Positions 1 to 7,754 of a stretch of DNA of 35,842 nucleotides are shown here, piece after piece; position 1 is the first letter of the stretch; every line of letters starts with the position of its first letter. This DNA is from Chthoniobacteraceae bacterium (GTDB lineage: Bacteria > Verrucomicrobiota > Verrucomicrobiia > Chthoniobacterales > Chthoniobacteraceae), in NCBI GenBank assembly GCA_947471505.1, contig CANIWM010000065.1:1-35842 (forward strand), read 5' to 3'. The translations under genes were made by a program, and so were the position numbers. A model generated the notes under the pieces. That model searched no databases and was not told the origin of the DNA. It worked only from the letters and a program-made list of their open reading frames with translations.

Positions 1-149
1 ATCCTAAAAACGGCAGTTGAACGGATTTTCAGAGAAAAATGAGCCTTGGACGGGTGAGTGATTTTCAACTGCTCCGCAGTTGGCAATTTCCAGAGTAAAA
101 TACCCTATTTTTCGGCCTCAAAAACGGGGTCAACTGCCGTTTTTAGGAT
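1..149. mobile_element. 149-bp element with perfect 20-bp terminal inverted repeats (MITE/REP-like)
   Basis: The sequence ATCCTAAAAACGGCAGTTGA at 1-20 recurs as its exact reverse complement at 130-149. The interior holds a smaller palindrome (CAACTGC at 66-72, GCAGTTG at 76-82) that repeats the core of the terminal sequence. There is no reading frame of note inside. The right edge lies next to in-frame cytochrome b codons that begin at 150. A direct copy of the same 20-mer lies at 35696-35715. The pattern fits a short non-autonomous element or a dispersed palindromic repeat. The left flank lies outside the window, so a target duplication cannot be tested. Confidence 0.6.
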
Positions 150-161
150 TATATTAATGAG

Positions 162-1751
162 GTGATGCCGGGCGGCTGGCTGCTGCGCGGCATCCATCAC
201 TACATGGCGCAGCTCATGGTGCCGCTGCTCGTGCTGCACTTCATGCAGGTGCTCATTGATGGGGCGTATAAAGCGCCGCGTGAGTTTAACTATTGGTTTG
301 GCCTCGGGCTGCTCGGGCTGACGCTCGGTATCTCGCTCACGGGGTATCTGCTGCCGTGGGACCAGCGCGGATATTGGTCCACAAAAGTCGTTACGAATCT
401 CGCGGGGAATGTGCCCGTCATCGGTGATAGTTTGCAGCGCGTGGTGGTGGGCGATGCGAACTACGGGCACCACACACTGACGCGCTTTTTCGCGCCGCAC
501 GCGGGCGTTTTACCTGCGCTGCTCGTGGGGCTCATCGTGCTGCACATCGCGCTGTTTCGCAAACACGGGCTCACGCCTGCGCGGCCCAAAAAGCAGCCGC
601 AGCGGGATGCGATGTTTTACCCAGACCAAGTGCTGAAGGATTCCGTCGCGTGCTTCATCGTTATGCTCGCAGTGCTGGCGCTCGTGTGGGCGCTGAAGGG
701 CGCACCGCTCGGCGCTCCGGCGAACCCGGCGGAGCAGTTCAGCGCGGCGCGGCCCGACTGGTATTTCATGTTCCTCTACCAGTTTCTGAAGCTGAAGCCG
801 TTCGCGCCGGATGGGCCGTTTGGGCGCTATGGGCTGACGGTGGCGTCGCTGATTATTCCAGGGATCGTCTTCGGGTTGCTCGCGCTGATGCCGCTGCTCG
901 GGCGGTGGAGATTGGGGCATCGCTTTAACCTGTTCGTTCTGTTTGCCGGGCTTGCGGGGTTTGGGGTGCTGACGGTGATCGCGTTCACGCACGATGCGCA
1001 AGACCCGCATTTTCATGCTGCCGTGGTGCAGGCGCAGAAGGATGCGGCCCGCGCGGTGGATTTGGCGAAGCAACGCGACGGCATCCCCACGGAGGGCGCA
1101 CTGGCTTTGCTGCGCGATGATCCATTTACGCAAGGCCCACGGCTTTTCGCGTCGCAATGCGCGACGTGTCACAGCTACGCGGGCCACGACGGACTGCTCC
1201 AGCCGCTCAAGGACCGCGCCAGCGCGCCGGACCTAGCCGGGTTTGGCTCGCGCGAATGGCTCCGCGCTTTCCTTGACCCAAAGCAGATCGAGACGGACAA
1301 GTTCTTCGGCAACACGCATTTTGTGAAGCCCAAGGACGGCGGGAAAAAGAGCAAGATGGTCCGCATCATTACTGGAGATATCGCTGGCTACGGCGCAGAC
1401 GAGAAGGCGCAGCTCGAAAAGATGGTGATCGCCATCAGCGCCGAGGCGAAACTCCCCGTCCAACGCGACGCCGATGCAAAGGACGCCGCGCTCATCGAAG
1501 AAGGTCGCAAGCTCCTCACGGATATCACGCTCGACTGCACGGATTGCCACGCATGGCGCGAAATCAAGGGCGGGACCGGCCCGACATTCGAGGGCTACGG
1601 GAGCGCAGAGTGGCTCCGCGAATTTCTCAAAAATCCGGGGCATGACAATTTCTACGGCAAGCGCAACGACCGGATGCCCGCCTTTGGCGAAAGCAGCCGC
1701 CTCACCGCCCGCGAGCTGGACATGCTGATTCGCTGGATGCGCGGGGGGTGA
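162..1751 (+). CDS. Cytochrome b / dihaem cytochrome c fusion of a bc-type quinol oxidoreductase, 5'-truncated
   Basis: This is a membrane quinol oxidase subunit in which a cytochrome b core continues into a C-terminal domain with two c-type haem sites. Residues are numbered from the GTG at 162. Helix B keeps the haem ligands H12 and H26, the quinol-site motif PDWY lies at 198-201, and CxxCH motifs occur at 333-337 and 459-463. In helix D, 14 residues separate the paired histidines, the b6-like spacing rather than the 13 of bc1. Cytochrome-b-like codons (YINEV) run upstream of 162 to position 150, where they meet an in-frame stop (144-146) inside the terminal-repeat element. Helix A, about 80-90 residues, is therefore missing. 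GTG162/ATG165 is only the first available start. The gene is either genuinely interrupted or is an artefact of assembly through a repeat. The family call is secure; whether it is intact is not. Confidence 0.85.
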   Translation: MMPGGWLLRGIHHYMAQLMVPLLVLHFMQVLIDGAYKAPREFNYWFGLGLLGLTLGISLTGYLLPWDQRGYWSTKVVTNLAGNVPVIGDSLQRVVVGDANYGHHTLTRFFAPHAGVLPALLVGLIVLHIALFRKHGLTPARPKKQPQRDAMFYPDQVLKDSVACFIVMLAVLALVWALKGAPLGAPANPAEQFSAARPDWYFMFLYQFLKLKPFAPDGPFGRYGLTVASLIIPGIVFGLLALMPLLGRWRLGHRFNLFVLFAGLAGFGVLTVIAFTHDAQDPHFHAAVVQAQKDAARAVDLAKQRDGIPTEGALALLRDDPFTQGPRLFASQCATCHSYAGHDGLLQPLKDRASAPDLAGFGSREWLRAFLDPKQIETDKFFGNTHFVKPKDGGKKSKMVRIITGDIAGYGADEKAQLEKMVIAISAEAKLPVQRDADAKDAALIEEGRKLLTDITLDCTDCHAWREIKGGTGPTFEGYGSAEWLREFLKNPGHDNFYGKRNDRMPAFGESSRLTARELDMLIRWMRGG

Positions 1752-1799
1752 GCGGGATCGCGCTTGCCTCACACACCGGGAACCCGTCTTCATGCGGGG

Positions 1800-2687
1800 A
1801 TGAATCTCATTGATGGAAAAGCAATCGCCCAACGGATTAACGAAGAAACGCGCGCAGCCATTGCGGAGCTGAAATCGCGAGGCATCACGCCCGGCCTCGC
1901 TGTCGTGGTGGTGGGCGATGACCCGGCTTCGCACGCTTACGTGAAGAGCAAAGAAAAGACTTCGCTGGACCTCGGGATGCACTCGGTGAAGCGCGACATG
2001 CCCGCGACGACTACGCAGGAGGAACTTCTCGCCGTTGTTCGCGCGCTGAATGCCGACCCCGCCGTTCACGGCATCCTCGTCCAATCGCCGCCGCCGAAGC
2101 ACATCGATGAGCGCGCCGTGGTGGATGCGATCGACCCACGCAAGGACGTGGACGGCTTTCACCCGATCAACGTCGCCAAAGTCGCGATGGGCGACGCCAG
2201 CGCGTTTGTCCCCTGCACCCCGCTGGGCTGCCAGCGGTTGCTTATTGAGAGCGGGATCGAGACGAGTGGCGCAAACGTCGTCGTCCTCGGACGCTCGATG
2301 ATCGTCGGCAAGCCGATGGCGTTTCTTTTGATGAATAAAGGCCGTGGCGGCGATGCGACCGTGACTGTCGCACATTCGCGGACGCGCAATCTCGCGGAGG
2401 TCTGTCGAGGCGCAGACATCCTCATCGCGGCCATTGGGCAGCCGGAGTTTGTGAAGGCGGACATGGTGAAAGAGGGCGCGGTGGTGATTGATGTGGGCAT
2501 CAACCGCGTGGCCGACCCGACCTCCGCAAAAGGCTCGAAGCTCGTGGGGGATGTCGCCTTTGCCGAAGTCGCGCCGAAGTGCCGCGCCATCACGCCCGTC
2601 CCCGGCGGCGTCGGACCGATGACTATTGCGATGCTGATGCACAACACAGTGCTCGCCGCGCGGCGAATTGGCATTTCTCCAAAGTAA
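1800..2687 (+). CDS. folD: Bifunctional methylenetetrahydrofolate dehydrogenase / methenyltetrahydrofolate cyclohydrolase
   Basis: This cytosolic one-carbon enzyme interconverts 5,10-methylene-, 5,10-methenyl- and 10-formyl-tetrahydrofolate using NADP. The 295-residue product has normal FolD length. The catalytic Tyr47...Lys51 pair sits in a YVKSK motif, followed by a substrate-loop motif at 93-99 (LVQSPPP, where LVQLPLP is common), KDVDGFHP at 115-122 and the nucleotide-binding GRSMIVGKP at 164-172. PGGVGPMT near the C terminus is the other family signature. I chose ATG1800 because the protein then starts with the usual FolD N terminus; a TTG at 1764 would add 12 unrelated residues. It lies 48 nt after the cytochrome gene on the same strand, so the two may be co-transcribed. 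Confidence 0.95.
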   Translation: MNLIDGKAIAQRINEETRAAIAELKSRGITPGLAVVVVGDDPASHAYVKSKEKTSLDLGMHSVKRDMPATTTQEELLAVVRALNADPAVHGILVQSPPPKHIDERAVVDAIDPRKDVDGFHPINVAKVAMGDASAFVPCTPLGCQRLLIESGIETSGANVVVLGRSMIVGKPMAFLLMNKGRGGDATVTVAHSRTRNLAEVCRGADILIAAIGQPEFVKADMVKEGAVVIDVGINRVADPTSAKGSKLVGDVAFAEVAPKCRAITPVPGGVGPMTIAMLMHNTVLAARRIGISPK

Positions 2688-2985
2688 GAAGACTCCGATT
2701 GAGTCTTTCATGCGAACCTCACTCTCCCAACCTCGCGCGCTGCGGGAGGCTGGGGAGCCGAACCAGTTGTTCCCCCCAGAATCCGGCCCAGACATCCCCA
2801 GCCTGCCGCAGCGCGTAGGGATCGAATACCGAGTTGCCGTGGGGCTGTCTAGTGGAAATTTAAGAAATTTTCGCCCCTCGAATCGCATCGAATGAGGACT
2901 GCCGTCGTATTGCCCTATCAAGCCGATAATTGGGAAGCGCTGTCCCCAGAACGGGAGACGCCCCCAGCCGTAGCGCGTTGTCCGG
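2688..2985. repeat. Convergent intergenic region with an imperfect 21-bp inverted repeat
   Basis: No gene is visible between the convergent ends of folD and the phosphofructokinase gene. Arms at 2736-2756 and 2795-2815 (starting CGCGCTGCGG) pair at 20 of 21 positions around a 38-nt loop. There is no U-run, so this need not be an intrinsic terminator, although a bidirectional terminator role is possible. It may be a dispersed repeat, like the other large hairpins in this window. Confidence 0.55.
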
Positions 2986-4086
2986 CTACGTATCGCCGAA
3001 GGAGATGCCGATGGCGCGGCAGGTTTCGACCATTTGGTTGTCGAGGGTGACGACCTTGAGTTTGCGGACGGCGGTGGCGATGGGCACGTCGAGGACGGAG
3101 TAGTTTTGGTAGCTGACCATGTAGCCGAATTTGCCTTCGGCGATGAGGTCCACGGCTTTGACTCCGAAGCGGGTGCCGAGGATGCGGTCGAGGGTGGTGG
3201 GGTCGCCGCCGCGCTGGAGGTGGCCGAGGACGCAGGTGCGGATTTCTTTGACGAGGGATTCGGCGTTGATGCGTTTGTCGAGTTCGCGGGCGACGGTGTC
3301 GCCGATGCCGCCGAGGCGGTATTCGCCGCCGGGGCCGGGCCGGTATTGTTCGCGGCGACCGATGGGGGTGGCTCCTTCGGCGACGATGATGATGCTGCTG
3401 GGATGGCCGTCTTCCCCGCGTTTGCGAATGAAGTCGGCGAGGCGGTCCATGGAGAAGGGAATCTCGGGGATGAGGATGGCGTCGGCTCCTCCGGCGAGGC
3501 CACCGTAGAGGGCGATCCAGCCTGCGTGGCGCCCCATGACTTCGATGATCATGATGCGTTTGTGGGCGCGGGCGGTGGTGTGCAGGCGGTCGAGAGCATC
3601 GGTGACGCAGGCGACGGCGCTGTCGAAGCCGAAGGTCATTGCGGTGGCTTCGAGGTCGTTGTCGATGGTCTTCGGGACGCCGATGCAGGGGATGCCTTTT
3701 TCAAAGAGTTGCTGGGAGGTGGAGAGGGAGCCGTCGCCGCCGATGGTGATGAGGGCGTCTATGTTGAGGCGGGCGAGTAGGGCCTTGGTCTTGGCGATGA
3801 CTTCGTCGGAGATGCGGCTTTTGTTGCCGCCGCCTGTTTTGCTGACGAAGTGGCCACGGTTGGTGGTGCCGAGGATGGTGCCGCCGTAGGCCATGATGCC
3901 TTCGGTGTTTTCGAGGGTGAGCTCCATGAACATGTCGTCGCCGAGGAGGCCTTCGTAGCCGTCTTTGAAGCCGATGACGTTCCAATCCCGCTCAGGATGT
4001 TTTGCTGCGCAGACGACGCCCCGAAGGACGGCGTTGAGTCCGGGGCAGTCGCCCCCGCTTGTGAGCACGCCGATAGTTTTTCTCAT
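2986..4086 (-). CDS. pfkA: 6-phosphofructokinase, group with Gly104/Lys124-type active site
   Basis: This glycolytic kinase phosphorylates fructose 6-phosphate in the cytosol. The 366-residue protein begins with the family N terminus (TSGGDCPGLN at 9-18). GGDGS at 116-120 places Gly at the E. coli 104 position, and PKTIDND at 138-144 places Lys at the 124 position with the catalytic Asp at 142. Gly104 is known to favour ATP, whereas Asp104 marks pyrophosphate-dependent enzymes. Lys124 is typical of the PPi-type and long-chain group, so this is a mixed signature that probably means ATP use. MGRHAGW and PEIPF complete the sugar-phosphate site. ATG4086 overlaps the TGA of the upstream carboxypeptidase gene as ATGA, which fixes the start and suggests translational coupling. 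An in-frame ATG at 4101 is less likely. Confidence 0.93.
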   Translation of the reverse strand: MRKTIGVLTSGGDCPGLNAVLRGVVCAAKHPERDWNVIGFKDGYEGLLGDDMFMELTLENTEGIMAYGGTILGTTNRGHFVSKTGGGNKSRISDEVIAKTKALLARLNIDALITIGGDGSLSTSQQLFEKGIPCIGVPKTIDNDLEATAMTFGFDSAVACVTDALDRLHTTARAHKRIMIIEVMGRHAGWIALYGGLAGGADAILIPEIPFSMDRLADFIRKRGEDGHPSSIIIVAEGATPIGRREQYRPGPGGEYRLGGIGDTVARELDKRINAESLVKEIRTCVLGHLQRGGDPTTLDRILGTRFGVKAVDLIAEGKFGYMVSYQNYSVLDVPIATAVRKLKVVTLDNQMVETCRAIGISFGDT

Positions 4087-5069
4087 TGTCTTGAATCCCA
4101 TCCTTTCATCGGACGGCCCGCAGCCGCCCATCTGTCCAGGAGGTTCCAACCGTGTTCGAGAAGGGTGCGCGCGGTGTCGAAGCGTGTGGGGGAGTCGAGG
4201 ACGACGACGGTGAGGCGGCGAGGGGTGATGATTTGTTGTTCGCCGACTTGGCGGTTTTCGGGGCGCTTGGCTGCGGTAACGACGACGCAGGGGCCGGCTT
4301 TGCGGGTGGTGCCGGTTTTCATGCCGTCGATGATGCCGCCGAGGAGTTCGTTGGTGTTTTTGAGTTGGGCGCCGCTGATTTCGCCGGTGGATGTGGACCA
4401 AGAAATTTTGCGGTCTTTTTGGGAGGTGTAAAATGAGAAGCCGCTGTGGCCGACGGCGTAGTTGGCGAGGAGGGCGACGTCGCCTGCGGTGGAGTATGGG
4501 GCTTTGCTTTCGAGGTCGTCGAGGCCGTGGGCGTTCAGGAAGCGGGTGTTGCGCATCCCGAGTTTGCGGGCGAGGGCGTTCATTTGGGAGACGAAGAAGT
4601 CTGCGGCTGCACGTTCGTCGTCGCCGCCGCCGAGTTGTTTGCCGACGTGGACGGCGATGGTTTCTGCAGCTTGGTTGTCGCTTTGCATGAGGGCGGCGTA
4701 GAGGGCTTCGCGGAGGGAAATGCGGTCGCCGAGCTGGAGGCCGATGCTGTTGGGGCTTTGGAGGAGCGAGGTGGTGGCGGGGACGGTGGCGAGTTGCCCG
4801 AGGTCTTCGCCTTTGGAGGAGGCCCAATCGAGGAGGACCATCGCGGTGGCGATTTTGGTGATGCTGCCGACTTGGAGTTTGCGGGTGGCGTTCGATGAAT
4901 CGAGGACGAAGCCGGTGGCGGCATCGGAGACGACCCACGCGGAGGCGTCATAGGCCGAAGAGCGGCGATTGCTGCCACCGAAGATCTGAGCTTCGGCGGA
5001 TGTGGGTGTGAAAAGGCCGGTGAAAATTCCGAGAACGGCAGCGGCGAAAAGGCGACGAGTGAAGTGCAT
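4083..5069 (-). CDS. Serine-type D-Ala-D-Ala carboxypeptidase (peptidase S11, PBP5/6-like)
   Basis: This periplasmic penicillin-binding protein trims the terminal D-alanine from peptidoglycan pentapeptides. The 328-residue product has an N-terminal signal peptide (basic MHFTRR, hydrophobic core, cleavage plausible after AEAQ). The three S11 active-site motifs are SITK at 69-72 (nucleophile Ser and Lys), SDN at 130-132 and KTG at 251-253. It ends about 75 residues after KTG, so the long C-terminal beta domain and amphipathic anchor of E. coli PBP5 appear to be absent or shortened. I start at ATG5069; the TTG just before it is a poorer choice. The gene overlaps pfkA by ATGA, an unusual pairing of cell-wall and glycolytic genes in one transcript. 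Confidence 0.92.
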   Translation of the reverse strand: MHFTRRLFAAAVLGIFTGLFTPTSAEAQIFGGSNRRSSAYDASAWVVSDAATGFVLDSSNATRKLQVGSITKIATAMVLLDWASSKGEDLGQLATVPATTSLLQSPNSIGLQLGDRISLREALYAALMQSDNQAAETIAVHVGKQLGGGDDERAAADFFVSQMNALARKLGMRNTRFLNAHGLDDLESKAPYSTAGDVALLANYAVGHSGFSFYTSQKDRKISWSTSTGEISGAQLKNTNELLGGIIDGMKTGTTRKAGPCVVVTAAKRPENRQVGEQQIITPRRLTVVVLDSPTRFDTARTLLEHGWNLLDRWAAAGRPMKGWDSRQ

Positions 5070-5090
5070 CAAGTGACAGAAAACGGGCGC

Positions 5091-5118
5091 ACTCTAGCGG
5101 GGCGTTTTCGGCACGCAA
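5091..5118 (-). promoter_or_regulatory. Possible sigma70-type promoter for the carboxypeptidase-pfkA pair
   Basis: Read on the minus strand, TTGCGT (5118-5113) and TAGAGT (5096-5091) are separated by 16 nt, about 20 nt upstream of ATG5069. This is a loose match to the -35/-10 consensus in a divergent intergenic region and is weak evidence only. Confidence 0.22.
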
Positions 5119-5178
5119 GATTTCCATAAAAAAACGCTGCTGGGTAAATGGGAGGGAGTGTGCGACAACGCGCGTTCT

Positions 5179-5394
5179 ATGCTCCACCGCTACTTTATTC
5201 GCCTTGCCGTTTGTCTCGTATTTCTGCCGTTCGCCGGGTGTGTCACGAAGCCCACGGCGTCCAGCGACATTACGCTTGAGACGGATGAGGAGCGTGCTTC
5301 GCGGAAGGTATTTAAGAACGACTGGTTGCGGCCCTCCATTTCGCAAGAGGACTACGATTTCTTTTACAAGGGGTTATTTGGGAGCGGGCGGTAG
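5179..5394 (+). CDS. Small lipoprotein of unknown function
   Basis: This 71-residue protein has an N-terminal basic stretch (MLHRYFIR), a hydrophobic run and the lipobox FAGC. It is expected to be cleaved and lipidated at Cys20 or so and held in the inner or outer membrane. The mature ~50 residues are charged and aromatic (NDWLRP, EDYDFFYKG) with no domain I recognise. A purine-rich GGGAGGGA lies about 20 nt before ATG5179 and directly adjoins an in-frame GTG at 5158, so the true start is uncertain; ATG5179 gives the cleaner signal peptide. It is divergent from the carboxypeptidase gene and faces the palindromic repeat array. Confidence 0.65.
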   Translation: MLHRYFIRLAVCLVFLPFAGCVTKPTASSDITLETDEERASRKVFKNDWLRPSISQEDYDFFYKGLFGSGR

Positions 5395-5429
5395 GTCGTG
5401 GTATCCCCGGTTTATTGACTGCGAGGCCG

Positions 5430-5701
5430 AGTCGAGGGAGTTTTGTCCGCTCCAGAGGCAACTCTCTCCGGTGCGGACAATACTCTGTCCGTCACGGAAA
5501 AGGTTATTTCGTGTCGGACAATACTCTCTCCGCGACGGACAGAGTATTGTCCGGCTTTGAGAGAGTTGCCCCTGGAGCGGAGAGAGTTTACTCTGTTGCG
5601 GACAGAGTCCCCTCTGAGGCGGAGAGGGTTTACTCTGTCGCGGACAAAGCTCCCTCTGAGGCGGAGAGAGTTCCATCCGGAGCGGACAAAAGTCATTCCG
5701 C
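5430..5701. repeat. Tandem array of about 13 degenerate 20-21-bp palindromic units
   Basis: Units share a core like GCGGACAGAGT or its partner GGAGAGAGTTTACTCTGT and tile in 21-nt steps, for example 5576-5596, 5597-5617, 5618-5638, 5639-5659, 5660-5680 and 5681-5701. Upstream units step by 20-21 nt (5451, 5471, 5491, 5511). GGAGAG and GGACAG types alternate, giving a 42-bp higher-order unit; 5576-5617 and 5618-5659 agree at about 36 of 42 positions. Because the cores are self-complementary, several long hairpins can form. The array fills the 404-nt gap between a plus-strand and a minus-strand gene that converge. Frames stay open on both strands only because of the 21-nt period. Confidence 0.8.
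5515..5553. terminator. Near-perfect 18-bp hairpin within the repeat array; possible bidirectional terminator
   Basis: The left arm 5515-5532 (CGGACAATACTCTCTCCG) and right arm 5536-5553 (CGGACAGAGTATTGTCCG) pair at 17 of 18 positions around the 3-nt loop CGA. It lies between convergent genes, where a terminator would serve both. No U-run follows on either strand, so the role is a guess. Confidence 0.4.
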
Positions 5702-5798
5702 AGGGGAAATAGGGGCTTTTACAGAGAAGACGACCGTTTTCGCGCGCTAAACCGGTTTGTGAACAACAGGGACACATAGGAGTCTTGGCCTGTCGAGT

Positions 5799-7748
5799 TC
5801 AGCGCTGCTGGGGTTTCACAGAGAAGCGCCGTTCGTTGTAAAGCTCGGCGGCGGTTTGGAAGAGGGCGGTGGTGTCGGCGGCAGCTTCGGGGGTGGTGGC
5901 GTCGCTGGGTTCGCGGGTGACGGTATTGCGGTCGGTGCGGATGTAGCGTTCGATGACTTTGCCGAGGCTGAGGGCGATCATTTCTTTGCCCCGGAAGAGG
6001 GCGATGCTGCGGTTGTGGTTCATCAGCGCGAAGCGTTCGGCGGCGGGGGCGAGGAGGTCGCGCCCGTAGAAAACGGTGTCGTAGGGGCGACCGATGAGGC
6101 CAAGTAAAGTGGGGGCGGCGTCGAGCTGGCAGCCGAGTGTGTCGATGCGGGCGGGGGCGTTCACGGCGGCAGGGCCGAGGATGAGCATGGGGATTTCGTA
6201 GGAGAGCATGGGGACGGTCTGGCTGCCGTACACGCGGGCTCCGTGGTCGGCGACGACGACGAAGATGGTGTCTTTCCAAAAGGGCTCGGTGCGGGCTTTT
6301 TCGAAGAATTTGCCGATGGCGTAATCGGAGTATCGCGCGCCGGCTTTGTGGCCGCGTAGTTTCTCGGGGACGGTGCCTGCGGGGAAGGTGAAGGGCTGGT
6401 GGTTAGAGACGCTCATGGTGGAGATGAGGAAGGGCTGGCCGGTGGCGTGAGCGGTGCGGGCTTCGGTGAGGACGCGGGCGTAGAGGTCTTCGTCGCAGTG
6501 GCCCCAAACGGTGGAGAATGTGGGGTTTTCAAAGTCACTGCCTTGGATGAATCGCTGGAAGCCTGCGCCCGTGAAGAAGGGCTTCATGTTATCGAAGATT
6601 CCGCGTCCAGCATACATGAAGGTCGTCGAGTATCCGTCGCGGGCGAGGACGCTGGCGAGGGTCTCGCAGCCTTCGCTTTTATTGCGGGCGAGGATGGCGT
6701 CGCCGGGGAGCGGCGGGATGGAGGAGAAGATGGCTTCGAGGCCGCGCACGGTGCGATTTCCGTCGGCGAAGAGATTGGTAAAGAGCATCCCTTCTTTCGC
6801 CGCGAGGGCGTCGAGTGCGGGGGTGAGGCTGCCTTTGCGCGGTTGGCCGTCTTGGAGATTGAGGCAGCCCCAGAACTCGGAGCCGAAACTTTCTTGGACG
6901 AGGACGACGAGATTCAGCCGTGGTTTTTCCGCAGAGCCGGGGATGCGCCGTTGGATGGAGAGCGGGTCGCTAGTCCATTCTGCGCCGGGTGAGTCGAGGA
7001 GCTTGCGGACGCGCCCGAAGGCTTCTTCACGCGGGAGCGTGGGGTAGAAATGGGCGTAGTCGAGGTCGCTCGTCCAGAGGGCGATGGCACCGCCGGTGAA
7101 GCCGTTGGAGCTGAGTTCGTTCATCACGCGCTCGCTGTTGGTTTGAAACTCAATGCGCCACGCGCCGCCGAGCAGGAGTGCGGTCGCGCCGAGCCATGCG
7201 AGTAGCCCTTTGAGCCTGCGGGCGAGCGGGACTTCCGCTGCGGGCCGCACATTTGCCCAGAGGAACCAGACGATGGATGCCGCGCCGCCGAGGCTCAAAG
7301 TGACGACGGTTTTCCACGGATACATCTCTTTGATGTTGCCGCTGACTTCCGTCCAATAGTGGAGGTATTGGATGGCGACGATGTTGTAGCGCGAGGCGTA
7401 TTCGGCGAAGAAGAAGAACTCGCCTTGGAAAAGGAAGATCGCCGTCAGCCAGAAGAGCGCTGTGGCGGTGAGGAGGAGGTTGCGCTGCCAGCGGCCTTGC
7501 ACTTTGCGGCAGAGCGTCAGCCACAGGGCGGCGGGGATGAGGAGGATGAAGGCGACGGTAGTATCCAGGAGGAGGCCGACGCCAAAGACGCGCAGCCAGC
7601 TCGCGGCATCGGTGGCGGCGCTGTTTTCGATGGGGCGGAATTTCCACGCGAGCACCAGCCGCAGGAGAAATGATAGAGCGACGAAAACCCCCGCCTGTGT
7701 GAGGAGGAACGGAAGGCGCGAGGCGCGTGAATTTGAGTCGGTAGCCAT
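5799..7748 (-). CDS. LtaS-like phosphoglycerol transferase / sulfatase-family membrane enzyme
   Basis: This 649-residue protein has about five N-terminal transmembrane helices (within residues 10-200) and an extracytoplasmic alkaline-phosphatase-fold domain from about 275. Family landmarks are VLVQES at 282-287 with metal ligand Glu286, the nucleophile Thr333 in GNRTVRGLEA, and the metal-binding DHG at 501-503. In LtaS, OpgB and related enzymes this Thr carries the phosphoglycerol intermediate. Here the acceptor could be a periplasmic glycan, lipid A or a polysaccharide, and the sequence does not say which. Thr in place of Cys/Ser argues against a true sulfatase. The start lies 6 nt after the histidine kinase stop, so a two-component system and its probable envelope-modifying target form one operon. 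Confidence 0.85.
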   Translation of the reverse strand: MATDSNSRASRLPFLLTQAGVFVALSFLLRLVLAWKFRPIENSAATDAASWLRVFGVGLLLDTTVAFILLIPAALWLTLCRKVQGRWQRNLLLTATALFWLTAIFLFQGEFFFFAEYASRYNIVAIQYLHYWTEVSGNIKEMYPWKTVVTLSLGGAASIVWFLWANVRPAAEVPLARRLKGLLAWLGATALLLGGAWRIEFQTNSERVMNELSSNGFTGGAIALWTSDLDYAHFYPTLPREEAFGRVRKLLDSPGAEWTSDPLSIQRRIPGSAEKPRLNLVVLVQESFGSEFWGCLNLQDGQPRKGSLTPALDALAAKEGMLFTNLFADGNRTVRGLEAIFSSIPPLPGDAILARNKSEGCETLASVLARDGYSTTFMYAGRGIFDNMKPFFTGAGFQRFIQGSDFENPTFSTVWGHCDEDLYARVLTEARTAHATGQPFLISTMSVSNHQPFTFPAGTVPEKLRGHKAGARYSDYAIGKFFEKARTEPFWKDTIFVVVADHGARVYGSQTVPMLSYEIPMLILGPAAVNAPARIDTLGCQLDAAPTLLGLIGRPYDTVFYGRDLLAPAAERFALMNHNRSIALFRGKEMIALSLGKVIERYIRTDRNTVTREPSDATTPEAAADTTALFQTAAELYNERRFSVKPQQR

Positions 7749-7754
7749 TATTTT

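Noticed and set aside
1233-3503. Very long minus-strand reading frame (over 750 codons) opposite the cytochrome and folD genes.
   Set aside because: It is antisense to genes with clear catalytic motifs and has no recognisable domain; it is an effect of high GC content.
4087-4938. Extension of the phosphofructokinase frame upstream to about 650 residues.
   Set aside because: The added part is Arg/Pro/His-rich and antisense-like, lies over the carboxypeptidase gene in another frame, and the ATGA overlap sets the real start at 4086.
5430-5701. CRISPR array.
   Set aside because: Units are directly adjacent with no unique spacers, are only 20-21 bp and degenerate, and no cas genes are present.
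5412-5777. Open reading frames on both strands across the repeat array, with heptapeptide-like repeats.
   Set aside because: The openness follows from the 21-nt period (a multiple of three) of a palindromic repeat. There is no start with a ribosome site, the composition is unlike the neighbouring genes, and equally good frames exist on both strands.
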